Shown piece after piece: positions 44,485-53,871 of a stretch of DNA of 64,000 nt (position 1 is the stretch's first letter; every line of letters starts with the position of its first letter). The stretch covers positions 310,001 to 374,000 of the forward strand of contig CAVXWW010000008.1 in NCBI GenBank assembly GCA_963765545.1, written 5' to 3'. Position numbers and translations under genes: made by a program. The notes under the pieces are model-generated. The model saw nothing but the letters and a program-made list of their open reading frames with translations. It ran no database searches and was not told the origin of the DNA. Source of the DNA: JARRPM01 sp963765545 (GTDB lineage Bacteria > Pseudomonadota > Gammaproteobacteria > Pseudomonadales > Halieaceae).

Positions 44485-46544
44485 ACGTTACCGAACTCCT
44501 GCGCCGAGCCCGTCCAGCGCTGTACCAGTGCCCCCGCCAGCTCCGGGTAGCGCTGGCGAATCAGCTCCGAGATGGTCTGCACCTCGTCCAGCAGGTCGTT
44601 GTGGGCTGGCAATTGGGCGATCCGGAATTCCATCAAGCCCGTCTGGCGGGTACCTAGCACCTCCCCCGGCCCGCGCAGTGCCAGGTCTTTCTCAGCGATA
44701 TAAAATCCGTCGGAGCTGTCCCGCAGGGCGGCCAGGCGTTCCCGGCCTGACGTCGAGAGGGGGGCCTGGTAGAGCAGGACGCAGTGACTGGCATCCCGGC
44801 CCCTGCCTACCCTGCCACGCAACTGGTGCAGCTGGGCCAGACCGAGGCGTTCGGGGTTCTCCACGATCATCAGGCTTGCGTTGGGAACGTCCACGCCTAC
44901 CTCGATCACCGTTGTCGCGACCAGCAGGGCCAATTTCCCCGCCTTGAAAGCCGCCATCACAGCCTCTTTATCAGCTGGTTTCATGCGGCCGTGGATCAAG
45001 CCGACAGCCAGCCCGGGCAGGGCGAGTTGCAACTCCGTTGCGGTAGCCTCCGCCGCCTGGGCCTGCAGTGCATCGCTCTCTTCGATCAGGGTACACACCC
45101 AGTAGGCCTGCCGGCCTTCACTGCAGGCCGCAGCTACCCGCGCTACCACCTGGTCGCGACGGCTATTGTCTATAAGCACCGTGCTGACCGGCTGGCGCCC
45201 CGGTGGCAGCTGATCGATAACCGAACAATCGAGGTCTGCGTAGGCCACCATGGACAGGGTCCGTGGAATCGGTGTTGCAGTCATCACCAACTGGTGTGGT
45301 TTGCCCTGTCCCGGGGCCCCCTTGCCGGTGAGAGCCAGGCGCTGGTGTACACCGAAGCGGTGCTGCTCGTCGACAATGACCAGGCCCAGTTGGTTGAAGG
45401 CAACGTCCTGCTGGAACAATGCGTGGGTGCCTATCACCAGGGCAGCCTCGCCCGTTGCGATACGCTCCAGAGCAGCCGCTCTTTTTTTACCCTTGGTGCG
45501 GCCGCTCAACCATTCCATCTCGATGGACAGTGGCAGGAACCAATTGCTGAAACTGTTCCAGTGCTGCTCAGCGAGGATCTCGGTGGGTGCCATGATAGCG
45601 ACCTGGTAACCGTTGGCGATGGCCTGCAGCGCCGCTCCGGCGGCGACCAGGGTTTTGCCCGAACCAACGTCGCCCTGGACCAGGCGCAGCATCGGAACCG
45701 GTTTGCCGAGGTCAGCGCCGATTTCCACAAGTACCCGCTGCTGGGCGCCGGTGAGCGCGAATGGCAGGCTGGCCATAAACCTGGCGAGTTCGTCTTCCCT
45801 GGGTGCCATAGCGGGCGCGCCCTGCGCTTGCTGCAGCGCGCGCAGTCGCTGCAGTGACAGGTTGTGAGCGACCAATTCCTCTAATGCCAGCCGCTGCTGG
45901 GCCGGATGTTGACCTTCACTGAGCAGGGCCAGTGGGGCATCCGGTGGGGGGGCGTGAAGGTAATCCAGGGCGTGGGCGAGGTCATAGGGGTTGTGGCCTT
46001 GCGGCAACAGGTCCTGGGGCGGATCGCGCCGCAGCCTGAGCAGTGCCTGGCCGCAAAGAGAGCGCCACTGATTTTGCCCGATACCATTGGTAGTGGGATA
46101 AATGGGTGTCAGGGCCTCCTCCAATGCGTGGTCGCCCTCCTGCAGCGGACGGTATTCGGGGTGGAACATCTCGAGTCCGCTGCTACCGCGCCTGACCTGG
46201 CCGAAACAGCGCAGCCTGGTGCCCGGGCGCAAGCCATTTTTTTGTGCCGCAGAAAAATGAAAGAAGCGCAGGGTCAGGGTCCCGGTGCCGTCCTGTATCC
46301 GCGCCACCAGGCTGCGGCGGCGCCCGAACACGATATCCGCAGCGCGGACCTCGCCCTCTATCACCAGATCAACCCCCTCCCGGGCGGCCGCGATCGGCGT
46401 GATCCGGGTGCGGTCCTGGTATCTCAGGGGTAGATGGAACAGTAAGTCCTCAACCTGGTGCACGCCATAATCAGCCAGCTTTGCCGCCAGCTTGGGCCCC
46501 ACGCCGCGCAGCTCTCGCACGGGTGTGCTCGCAATGCCTGTCAC
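44481..46544 (-). CDS. recG: ATP-dependent DNA helicase RecG
   Basis: RecG reverses stalled replication forks and remodels recombination intermediates. The 687-residue protein has the N-terminal wedge domain (about 50-150), helicase motif I GDVGSGKT, Ia APTEILAEQH, the DEQHRFGVHQR box and the C-terminal QLRGRVGRG motif VI. It ends with the TRG-type tail. The start is GTG 46544. It is divergent from the epimerase-like gene. Confidence 0.95.
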   Translation of the reverse strand: MTGIASTPVRELRGVGPKLAAKLADYGVHQVEDLLFHLPLRYQDRTRITPIAAAREGVDLVIEGEVRAADIVFGRRRSLVARIQDGTGTLTLRFFHFSAAQKNGLRPGTRLRCFGQVRRGSSGLEMFHPEYRPLQEGDHALEEALTPIYPTTNGIGQNQWRSLCGQALLRLRRDPPQDLLPQGHNPYDLAHALDYLHAPPPDAPLALLSEGQHPAQQRLALEELVAHNLSLQRLRALQQAQGAPAMAPREDELARFMASLPFALTGAQQRVLVEIGADLGKPVPMLRLVQGDVGSGKTLVAAGAALQAIANGYQVAIMAPTEILAEQHWNSFSNWFLPLSIEMEWLSGRTKGKKRAAALERIATGEAALVIGTHALFQQDVAFNQLGLVIVDEQHRFGVHQRLALTGKGAPGQGKPHQLVMTATPIPRTLSMVAYADLDCSVIDQLPPGRQPVSTVLIDNSRRDQVVARVAAACSEGRQAYWVCTLIEESDALQAQAAEATATELQLALPGLAVGLIHGRMKPADKEAVMAAFKAGKLALLVATTVIEVGVDVPNASLMIVENPERLGLAQLHQLRGRVGRGRDASHCVLLYQAPLSTSGRERLAALRDSSDGFYIAEKDLALRGPGEVLGTRQTGLMEFRIAQLPAHNDLLDEVQTISELIRQRYPELAGALVQRWTGSAQEFGNV

Positions 46545-46696
46545 AGCCTGGCCGGCCGATTGCCACGCGCCCTGCCACGGATGCCGCCAGGGAGCCCCGG
46601 GAGGCAGGTTGTTGCAATGCCGTACAAAATTGTCAGGGCCATGATGAGAGGTCTTGGGCTGCGCCGCGTATAGTGTAACCAGCTGGAGAAATCATT

Positions 46697-47590
46697 ATGA
46701 AGAGCAATTCCATTCTATTTGTCGGTTGTGGCGATCTCGGCTGCCGGGCTGGTGCGCTGCTGCTGGCCCAGGGCGCCGAGGTCACTGGCATGCGGCGAGA
46801 TACCTCGGCCCTGCCGCAGGGCTTTAACCGCGTTGCCGGGGATTATACCCGCGCGGGCGACCTTGCATTCATTATCGAGCTGCGGCCCGATTACGTGGTC
46901 GCCACATTCAACCCCAGCGGCAGGTCGGTAGACGGATATCGACGAGGCTTCAGTCAGGGAGCTGCAAACCTGCTCGATGGCCTGGGAGCTCACCGACCCC
47001 GGGGCGTCCTCACTGTTTCCAGCACCCGGGTGTACGCCGAGCGGGACGGCGGCTGGGTTGACGAGACCAGCCCCCTCAGCGCGGATGACCCGCGGGGACT
47101 GGCCATGATAGAGGCTGAGAGAATTCTGCTGGAATCTCCCCATAGAGCGAGCGCCATACGCTTTGCCGGGATCTACGGCTACCCGGGGGGGCGGCTGCTG
47201 GAGCGCATTCGGCGCGGTGAGCTGCGCCCGGCACAACCCCTGCGCTTCGGCAATCGCATTCACCGGGATGACTGCGCCGGGTTTATCTGTCACTTGCTGG
47301 ATCTGATGGCATCGGGCGCTGAGCTGGCCCCGGTGTACAACGGGGTGGACGACGCGCCTGCGCCGCAGGCGGAAGTTGATACCTGGCTGGCGGCGGCGAT
47401 GGGCATTGGGGCGACAGCTGCGGGTATTCGGGAAACCGTTGACCCCGCAGTAGAGAAAACCATGCCCTCCGGGCACAAGCGCTGTAGTAACCGCTTACTT
47501 CGCGAGAGTGGTTACGTGCTGAAGTACCCCGATTACCGCGCAGGCTATGGCGCGGTTCTGGCTGCAATTGATGGACGGCCCGAGCTGTGA
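46697..47590 (+). CDS. NAD-dependent epimerase/dehydratase-like SDR protein
   Basis: This 297-residue atypical short-chain dehydrogenase has an N-terminal nucleotide-binding motif FVGCGDLGCRAG (8-19), SSTRVYAERDGGWVDE and RFAGIYGYPGGRLLERI. It resembles the YeeZ-like proteins often annotated as NAD(P)-dependent sugar epimerases. The usual YxxxK catalytic pair is not clear, so the enzyme activity is uncertain. It lies between recG and ridA. Confidence 0.75.
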   Translation: MKSNSILFVGCGDLGCRAGALLLAQGAEVTGMRRDTSALPQGFNRVAGDYTRAGDLAFIIELRPDYVVATFNPSGRSVDGYRRGFSQGAANLLDGLGAHRPRGVLTVSSTRVYAERDGGWVDETSPLSADDPRGLAMIEAERILLESPHRASAIRFAGIYGYPGGRLLERIRRGELRPAQPLRFGNRIHRDDCAGFICHLLDLMASGAELAPVYNGVDDAPAPQAEVDTWLAAAMGIGATAAGIRETVDPAVEKTMPSGHKRCSNRLLRESGYVLKYPDYRAGYGAVLAAIDGRPEL

Positions 47591-47620
47591 CTCTGGCGGA
47601 AGCCAGGTCAGCAGTGCGAG

Positions 47621-48004
47621 CTATATAGCGAGTATGGCTTCGACTTCGATGTCCACACCCTTGGGCAGGGCGGCAACCTGTACACAGGCGCGGGCGGGAT
47701 AGGGCTCCTGCAGAAAACTAGCCATGACCTCGTTGACTGCCGCGAAATGCTCGAGGTTGGTCAGTGATATATTGATCTTTACCGCATGATTCAGACTGCC
47801 GCCGGCAGCTTCCGCCACGGCTGCCAGGTTGGTAAATACCTGCCTGGCCTGGGCGCTGATGTCTCCTGTCACCAGCTCCATGGATCCCGGAACCAGGGGA
47901 ATCTGCCCGGACAGCCAGACAGTGTTGCCTACCTTGATGGCCTGGGAGTAGGGCCCGATTGCCTCGGGTGCATCGGGCGTGGATATCACGGCGCGGTTGG
48001 TCAC
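47621..48004 (-). CDS. ridA: RidA family enamine/imine deaminase
   Basis: This 127-residue protein has the full RidA signature: AIGPYSQAIKVG, LSGQIPLVPG and the catalytic-site RACVQVAALPKGVDIEVEAI. RidA removes reactive 2-aminoacrylate made by PLP enzymes. It is downstream of spoT on the same strand (37 bp gap), the order also seen in Pseudomonas. Confidence 0.94.
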   Translation of the reverse strand: MTNRAVISTPDAPEAIGPYSQAIKVGNTVWLSGQIPLVPGSMELVTGDISAQARQVFTNLAAVAEAAGGSLNHAVKINISLTNLEHFAAVNEVMASFLQEPYPARACVQVAALPKGVDIEVEAILAI

Positions 48005-48041
48005 TGCTGCTCTCCTGAATGTGGTGGTTGGAACCTGTCTA

Positions 48042-50159
48042 TCAATTTTTAATCCGGGTGACCTTGCGCACCGAGCTGATGGCGCGCAGGCGCCTCATGA
48101 TGTGCGCCAGGTGGACACGGTTGTGGACCAGCATCTCCAGGTCGACGTAGGTGAACTGGTAATCCTTGTCATCGGTGGAGATCTTTTCGATGTTGACGCC
48201 CATGCTGTTGATGCGGGTGGCGATCACTGCGATCATGCCGCGCCGGTTTTCCACTTCGATGCGTAACTCTACGGAGTACTCGCCCTCAACCATCTCGTCC
48301 CAGCGCAGGGCCACCAGGCGCTCGCTTTTCTCACGCATATCCCCCAGGTTCTTGCAGCGTTCGCGGTGTACTACCACACCTTTTTCGGAACTGAGGTAGC
48401 CCTCGATAGGGTCGCCGGGTATGGGGTGGCAGCAGCGTGCGTAACTGACCATAAACCCCTCTGTGCCGCGGATGGCCACGGGTGGGACCTCGCCCTCCGC
48501 CAATGTTGGGTCGGCCTCGCCCAGGCCGCCCAGCAATTGCTGGGCAGTTATGGCCGGCAGTCGATTCCCCCTGGCGATCTGTTCCAGCAGGTCTTCTAGC
48601 GCCGGGTAATGGTTCCGCTCCAGATACTCGCGCAACTGCTCCTCCGGGAGCTGGTCCAGGCCAGTGTCAAAAGCGGCCAGGGCCCGGTCCAGCAGGCGTC
48701 GACCCAGGGTGACAGAATCTTCCCGGGTCTGGTTCTTGAGGAAATGGCGGATATTGGTGCGCGCCTTGGCAGACACGGCGTAATTGAACCAGGACGGATT
48801 GGGGCTCGCACCCGGGGCTGTCAGGATTTCCACGGTTTCGCCGCTTTGCAGGGGCTCCGACAGGGGGGCCAGGCGGCGATTGATCCGGCAGGCGACGCAA
48901 CTGTTGCCAACGTCCGTATGTACCGCGTAGGCAAAATCAACTGCGGTGGCGCCGCGCGGCAACTCCAGAATACGACCCTTGGGTGTGAAGACGTAAATTT
49001 CGTCGGGAAACAGGTCGATCTTGACGTTTTCTATAAACTCCAGGGAGTTACCGGCCCTCTGCTGCATTTCCAGCAGGCCCTGTACCCACTCCCGGGCGCG
49101 CGCATGACTGCCGTTGGCGGACTGGCCCTCGGTCTTGTAGAGCCAGTGGGCGGCTATGCCGTTGTTGGCCATGGCCTCCATTTCCCGGGTGCGGACCTGG
49201 ATCTCGATAGGTACGCCGTGCATGCCCATCAGCACGGTATGCAATGACTGATAGCCGTTGGCCTTGGGAATGGCGATATAGTCCTTGAACTCACCGGGCA
49301 CCGGTTTATACAGGCTGTGGATGCAACCCAGGACCCGGTAGCAGGTATCGACCGAGTCGACGATGATACGGAAGGCGTAGATATCCATGATCTCGGAAAA
49401 GGATTTCCGCTTGGATTTCATCTTTTTGTAAATGCTGTAGAGATGCTTTTCCCGCCCCAGCACCTGTACTTCGTGGCCCTCCTGGGCCAGGGTTGTCTCG
49501 ATCTGGTGGCGGATCTGATCTACCAGTTCCTTGCGGTGCCCCCGGGCGTTGCGCAGGGCGGCGTCAATGCGTCGCGCGCGCATGGGGTACAGCGCATTGA
49601 AGCCAAGGTCTTCGAACTCCATACGCACGGTATTCATGCCCAGGCGCATCGCTATGGGGGCGTAGATGTCCAGGGTCTCCCTGGCGATACGGCGCGCCTT
49701 GCTGGTCTGCAGTACGCCCAGGGTGCGCATGTTGTGAAGCCGGTCAGCGAGCTTCACCAGGATAACCCTGATGTCGCGGGCCATTGCCAGGGCCATTTTC
49801 TGGAAGTTCTCCGCCTGTTTTTCTTCCAGGGTTTCGAATTCCATCTGGGTCAGTTTGCTGACGCCGTCCACCAGCTCAGCCACGGTGGGTCCGAACTGCT
49901 TGCCGATAGCAGTTTTCGGGATACCTGTGTCCTCTATGACATCATGCAGCATCGCGGCCATCAGGCTCTGGTGGTCCATGTGCATATCGGCCAGGATTCC
50001 GGCCACGGCGAGCGGGTGGGTGACATAGTCCTCGCCACTGCGGCGAATCTGGCCGAAATGCGCCTGCTCGGCGAAGTAGTAGGCGCGCCTTACGTGACTG
50101 GTCTGCTCGGGGTTGAGATAACTGCGGAGGGTGGAGTCTAGGGCATCAATGGTCTGCAT
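48042..50159 (-). CDS. spoT: Bifunctional (p)ppGpp synthetase/hydrolase SpoT
   Basis: This 705-residue RelA/SpoT protein has an intact HD hydrolase (HPLAVAGILADMH, HDVIEDT with His72-Asp73), synthetase domain (DIYAFRIIV, IPKANGYQSLHT, IQVRTREMEAMA), TGS domain (YVFTPKGRILELPRGATAVDFAYAVH-like, about 385-445) and C-terminal ACT domain. The charged motif preceding YIAIPK reads EFKD, where bifunctional enzymes usually have RxKD. It is the last of the gmk-rpoZ-spoT set. Confidence 0.95.
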   Translation of the reverse strand: MQTIDALDSTLRSYLNPEQTSHVRRAYYFAEQAHFGQIRRSGEDYVTHPLAVAGILADMHMDHQSLMAAMLHDVIEDTGIPKTAIGKQFGPTVAELVDGVSKLTQMEFETLEEKQAENFQKMALAMARDIRVILVKLADRLHNMRTLGVLQTSKARRIARETLDIYAPIAMRLGMNTVRMEFEDLGFNALYPMRARRIDAALRNARGHRKELVDQIRHQIETTLAQEGHEVQVLGREKHLYSIYKKMKSKRKSFSEIMDIYAFRIIVDSVDTCYRVLGCIHSLYKPVPGEFKDYIAIPKANGYQSLHTVLMGMHGVPIEIQVRTREMEAMANNGIAAHWLYKTEGQSANGSHARAREWVQGLLEMQQRAGNSLEFIENVKIDLFPDEIYVFTPKGRILELPRGATAVDFAYAVHTDVGNSCVACRINRRLAPLSEPLQSGETVEILTAPGASPNPSWFNYAVSAKARTNIRHFLKNQTREDSVTLGRRLLDRALAAFDTGLDQLPEEQLREYLERNHYPALEDLLEQIARGNRLPAITAQQLLGGLGEADPTLAEGEVPPVAIRGTEGFMVSYARCCHPIPGDPIEGYLSSEKGVVVHRERCKNLGDMREKSERLVALRWDEMVEGEYSVELRIEVENRRGMIAVIATRINSMGVNIEKISTDDKDYQFTYVDLEMLVHNRVHLAHIMRRLRAISSVRKVTRIKN

Positions 50160-50198
50160 TGCGTATCAATGGTCCTGGCCACGGATGCCCGTGGGCAA

Positions 50199-50459
50199 CT
50201 AAAGGGCCTCTCTGGCCTCCATGACGTCAGCCAGTTCCTGCTCGGCATCCAGCTCATCCTCACGAATAAGGATGTCGGGGGTAATATGCCCTTCAGCAAT
50301 TTCACGCAGAGCGATCACCGTGGGCTTGTCCGACTCTTCCTGGACCATCGGGTCCTTGCCGCCGGTTGCCATTTGCCTGGCGCGCTTGCTGGCGACCATA
50401 ACCAGTTCGAAACGGTTGGCGACATTTTCAAGACAATCTTCTACGGTTACACGTGCCAT
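50199..50459 (-). CDS. rpoZ: RNA polymerase omega subunit
   Basis: This 86-residue omega subunit starts MARVTVEDCLENVANRFELV and has the conserved SKRARQ and KPTVIALREIAEG. It supports folding of the beta-prime subunit. It is 39 bp upstream of spoT. A TATAAT (50609-50614, minus strand) about 150 bp upstream is a likely -10 box. Confidence 0.95.
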   Translation of the reverse strand: MARVTVEDCLENVANRFELVMVASKRARQMATGGKDPMVQEESDKPTVIALREIAEGHITPDILIREDELDAEQELADVMEAREAL

Positions 50460-50694
50460 TGTTTGCTACTTCCCATTCTGGTGGTGCCAGCCGATGAACA
50501 GATGCGCCGGCGGCGGATGTTAGTAATTGGTGCCAGCGGTATCGCGCCTGTCGACATCGCAGGATACGGCCGGTGGCCGGAATTTCAGCAATGCCGGCGG
50601 AACCGCTAATTATACCCCTAACTACCGGGGGGCCGTCCAGCGTGAAAATGCCGGCCACTGGCCCATACCGAGTGGTAGATTGTGGTCGGGTAGT
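50460..50694 (-). promoter_or_regulatory. gmk-rpoZ gap with probable rpoZ promoter
   Basis: In this 235-bp gap a minus-strand TATAAT at 50614-50609 is the best -10 candidate; the matching -35 is poor. The gap is longer than usual in this conserved gene set, which suggests rpoZ-spoT have their own promoter. No gene was seen here. Confidence 0.4.
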
Positions 50695-51312
50695 TCAGTT
50701 CAGCAGATCCTGCAGCAGCTGGCCGAGTCTCTCCTGCTGGCGCGAGGTCCGCAGGCGCTGGCAATTGATTATGGCCTGTAGTTCTGCCAGTGCCTTGTCG
50801 AAGTCCTGGTTTACCACCAGGTAGTCCCCCTCAACATAGTGGGACATCTCCTCCGTTGCCTCTGCCATGCGTGCGGCGATAATGGTGCTATCGTCCTGGC
50901 CGCGGGCGGTGAGGCGCTGTTTCAGCGTTGCCCTTGAGGGTGGCAGGATAAAAATAGACTGGGTTTGGGGCATAAGCCGCTTTACCTGCTGCGCACCCTG
51001 CCAGTCGATCTCAAGAATGACGTCCGTCCCGGCCTCCAGCTGTTGCTCAACCCAGGTTTGGGAGGTGCCATAGAGGTTGCCGAAAACCTGTGCATGTTCG
51101 AGAAACTCGGCGCGTTCCAGCATGGCGTGGAATGCGGCCGCATCGACAAAGTGGTAATTGACCCCGTCCTGCTCGCCCGGCCGTTTGGGCCTGGTGGTGT
51201 GGGACACCGAGACTCGCAGGCCTTCGGTGCCCTTTATAAGTGCATTGACCAGGCTGGTTTTACCCGCGCCGGAGGGTGCCGAAACCGTAAATAGAGTACC
51301 TGTGCTGCTCAT
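50695..51312 (-). CDS. gmk: Guanylate kinase
   Basis: Gmk phosphorylates GMP to GDP. The 205-residue protein has the P-loop SAPSGAGKTS (11-20), the GMP-binding SHTTRPKRPGEQDGVNYHFV and DVILEIDWQGAQQVK. It lies 21 bp downstream of yicC on the same strand. Confidence 0.96.
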   Translation of the reverse strand: MSSTGTLFTVSAPSGAGKTSLVNALIKGTEGLRVSVSHTTRPKRPGEQDGVNYHFVDAAAFHAMLERAEFLEHAQVFGNLYGTSQTWVEQQLEAGTDVILEIDWQGAQQVKRLMPQTQSIFILPPSRATLKQRLTARGQDDSTIIAARMAEATEEMSHYVEGDYLVVNQDFDKALAELQAIINCQRLRTSRQQERLGQLLQDLLN

Positions 51313-51333
51313 GGGCGTCCTGTGCCGGGTCGA

Positions 51334-52200
51334 TTATTCGATGTTCTGGATCTGTTCACGCATCTGCTCGATCAAGACCTTAAGCTCTACTGCGCTCTGG
51401 GTGGTGCTGGTGGCCATTGATTTTGACGACAGGGTGTTTGCTTCCCGGTTCAGCTCCTGCATCAGGAAATCCAGCCGGCGGCCGCAGGGTCCGCCCTTTT
51501 CGAGAATGTGGCGCACCTCGCCGATATGAGCCTGCAGGCGGTCCAGTTCCTCGGCGACATCGGCCTTCTGCGCAAGGTGAACCAGCTCCTGCTCCAGCCT
51601 GCTCGCGTCAACCTCGATATCCAGCTCCGCTATGCGGGTGATAATGCGGTCGCGTTGCTGCTGCATGAGCGCGGGGAGTGAGTCGTGGGTTGCCGCCACC
51701 GCAGCTTCAACTTGTAACAGTCGGTCCAGCACCAGGGAAGCGAGTTTTTCACCCTCGCGGAGCCGGTTATCCACCAGGTTTACAAGCGTTTTGCGAAACA
51801 GGGCCTCGGCCGCCGCCTGCAAGGCCTCCTCGGAACTCTGATCTGCCGCGCAGACACCGGGAAAGAGAAGTACATCCAGCGAGGTGGGTGGCCTCGCGTC
51901 GGGCAGACGCGCATTTACAATCTCGGTTGCCGCCACGAGTTTATCAAGCTGTGCGGTGTTTACCGTCAGCTCGCCCCCCGCAATGGGGTGAGCTTGCAGG
52001 CGAACAAGGCAGTCCAGCTTGCCGCGGGCGACGGCACCGCCGGCCAGTTCCCGCAGCCGCTGCTCAAGCGGTCGAAGGGCGTCGGGTAACTTGAAGGTGC
52101 AATCGAGGTAGCGATGATTTACCGAGCGCAGCTCAACGGTCAGGTCGCCCTGGTCAGTAGCCGTGGTCTCGCGGGCAAAGGCGGTCATACTGTGAATCAT
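51334..52200 (-). CDS. yicC: YicC-family endoribonuclease
   Basis: This 288-residue YicC protein has IHSMTAFARET at the start, ELRSVNHRYLD and the C-terminal CGRRLDFLMQELNREANTLSSK region. YicC of E. coli is an endoribonuclease implicated in sRNA (RyhB) decay; the role here is inferred from the family. The start is ATG 52200; the frame runs on upstream into the rph region without similarity. It is divergent from rph. Confidence 0.92.
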   Translation of the reverse strand: MIHSMTAFARETTATDQGDLTVELRSVNHRYLDCTFKLPDALRPLEQRLRELAGGAVARGKLDCLVRLQAHPIAGGELTVNTAQLDKLVAATEIVNARLPDARPPTSLDVLLFPGVCAADQSSEEALQAAAEALFRKTLVNLVDNRLREGEKLASLVLDRLLQVEAAVAATHDSLPALMQQQRDRIITRIAELDIEVDASRLEQELVHLAQKADVAEELDRLQAHIGEVRHILEKGGPCGRRLDFLMQELNREANTLSSKSMATSTTQSAVELKVLIEQMREQIQNIE

Positions 52201-52369
52201 GTGGTGTGTTGCCTGCCCCCGGGACGACATGTCGAGGGCGCTGAGTGTAGCAGCTTGTTGATTTGGCTTACAGGCCACAGCAGCTGTGTTGCACGGACCG
52301 TGTTGCCATTTTGGCACCACCTTGGGGGCGGGCTCGCGTATACTGCCCCGAATCAACCGGAGCCCATTT

Positions 52370-53092
52370 ATGCAAAGACCCAGTGGCCGAGCGCCTTCCC
52401 AGTTACGGAATATTTCTTTCACCCGCCAGTTCACGCGCCATGCCGAGGGTTCCGTGCTCGTCGAATTTGGTGATACCCGGGTAATTTGTACCGCATCCGT
52501 AGAGCAGGGAGTGCCTCGTTTCCTGCGTGGCAAGGGCCGCGGCTGGGTCACGGCGGAATACGGCATGCTGCCTCGCTCTACCGGCACCCGCATGGCCAGG
52601 GAGGCGAGCAGTGGCAAGCAGGGCGGGCGAACCGTGGAAATCCAGCGACTGATCGGTCGCTCCCTGCGGGCCGCGGTTGATCTTTCCAAGCTGGGTGAGT
52701 TCACCATCAATATCGACTGCGATGTGATCCAGGCAGACGGCGGCACCCGCACGGCTTCTATCACAGGTGCCTGTGTTGCCCTGGTGGATGCGATCAATCA
52801 CCTGCAGCGCAACAAGCTGCTGACCGAGGACCCGCTGATCCAGATGATCGCATCGGTTTCGGTGGGGGTTTATCAGGGGGTGCCCGTGCTGGACCTGGAT
52901 TACCCGGAGGACTCCGCCGCCGACACCGACATGAATGTTGTGATGGGGGAGGCCGGCGGGTTCATAGAGGTGCAGGGTACTGCAGAGGGGATGCCCTTTG
53001 CCCGCGAGCAGCTGGACGGCATGCTGGACCTTGCGTCGACCGGTATCAACGAGTTGTTTGCCAGCCAGAAGGCGGCGCTGGCGACGGGTTAA
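52370..53092 (+). CDS. rph: Ribonuclease PH
   Basis: This 240-residue phosphorolytic 3' exoribonuclease trims tRNA 3' ends. It has RPSGRAPSQLRNISFTRQF, FGDTRVICTASVE, GKGRGWVTAEYGMLPRST and the DCDVIQADGGTRTASI motif. The start is ATG 52370 with CCGGAG ahead. The intact C-terminus contrasts with the frameshifted rph of E. coli K-12. Confidence 0.95.
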   Translation: MQRPSGRAPSQLRNISFTRQFTRHAEGSVLVEFGDTRVICTASVEQGVPRFLRGKGRGWVTAEYGMLPRSTGTRMAREASSGKQGGRTVEIQRLIGRSLRAAVDLSKLGEFTINIDCDVIQADGGTRTASITGACVALVDAINHLQRNKLLTEDPLIQMIASVSVGVYQGVPVLDLDYPEDSAADTDMNVVMGEAGGFIEVQGTAEGMPFAREQLDGMLDLASTGINELFASQKAALATG

Positions 53093-53106
53093 AAACCCCC
53101 GCGGGG
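53093..53106 (-). terminator. Possible intrinsic terminator of the Crc-like gene
   Basis: Read leftward from the stop of the Crc-like gene, CCCCGCGGGGG is followed by five T (AAAAA at 53093-53097 on the + strand). The stem is short and its tight palindrome leaves only a small loop. Confidence 0.4.
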
Positions 53107-53871
53107 CTACAGCTCGATGTCGTAGTCCATGATGACGGGGGCGTGGCTGGAAAACACCTTGGTCTTGTAGATGGCGCCATAGTCAACGGTGTATTGCAGC
53201 CCCTTGGAGATAATATGGAAGTCGGAGCGCCAGCCGTTGGCCTCGCGGCCGCCCTCGGGCCACCAGCTGAACTCATCCTGGTCCGAGTTGACCTCCCGAA
53301 AGGCGTCGACATAACCTGATTCCAGCAGCTCGTTCATCCACTGCCGCTCCGTTGTAAGAAAGCCGGGGGCGTTGCTGTTGCGCTCGGTGTCCTGCACATC
53401 GGCGGCGGTATGGGCCAGGTGCCAGTTGCCGCAGATGATAAATTCCCTGCGCTTGTTGCGCACTTTCTGCAGGTGTCCGCCCAGTTGTTCATAGAAGGCC
53501 ATTTTGCGGGCCAGTTGCTCTTCGTTACCTGGTTCGGCAAAGGGCGCCAGCAGGCAGCCCACGCTCAGGTTTTCGTAGTCAGCCTGGATGTAGCGGCCTT
53601 CCATGTCAAAGTCGGCGAAGCCCAGTCCCGTCATGATGGCCTTGGGTAACTTGCGGCAATAAATAGCGACACCGTTCGCCTTGCCGTCGATATCATCGAG
53701 AAAGTAGGCGTTATAGTCCTGGGGAAAGAACTTGTTATCCTGCAGGTCATACTCGGAACAGCGCAGATCCTGGACACAAATAAAATCTGCGTCCTGGTCA
53801 GCCAGCCAGTCGTAAAATCCATTTTCCGCGGCGTCTATGATGCCGTCAGCGCTGAAACTGATGATTCTCAT
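53107..53871 (-). CDS. crc: Crc-like catabolite-repression protein (degenerate exonuclease III fold)
   Basis: This 254-residue endonuclease/exonuclease/phosphatase-fold protein aligns by eye with Pseudomonas Crc over its length (MRIIS start, GFLTTERQWMNELL, SGYVDAFREVN, FSWWPEGG, SSHAPVIMDYD end). Catalytic exonuclease III positions are altered: NxNG is SADG (7-10), the metal-site Glu region reads VQDL, and GDxN is GNWH (148-151). Nuclease activity is therefore unlikely. In Pseudomonas, Crc with Hfq blocks translation of catabolic mRNAs. The location next to pyrE is the same. It may alternatively be a diverged exodeoxyribonuclease. Confidence 0.82.
   Translation of the reverse strand: MRIISFSADGIIDAAENGFYDWLADQDADFICVQDLRCSEYDLQDNKFFPQDYNAYFLDDIDGKANGVAIYCRKLPKAIMTGLGFADFDMEGRYIQADYENLSVGCLLAPFAEPGNEEQLARKMAFYEQLGGHLQKVRNKRREFIICGNWHLAHTAADVQDTERNSNAPGFLTTERQWMNELLESGYVDAFREVNSDQDEFSWWPEGGREANGWRSDFHIISKGLQYTVDYGAIYKTKVFSSHAPVIMDYDIEL

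Noticed and set aside
44784..45857. 357-codon + strand open frame antisense to recG
   Set aside because: RecG motifs on the minus strand explain the region fully.
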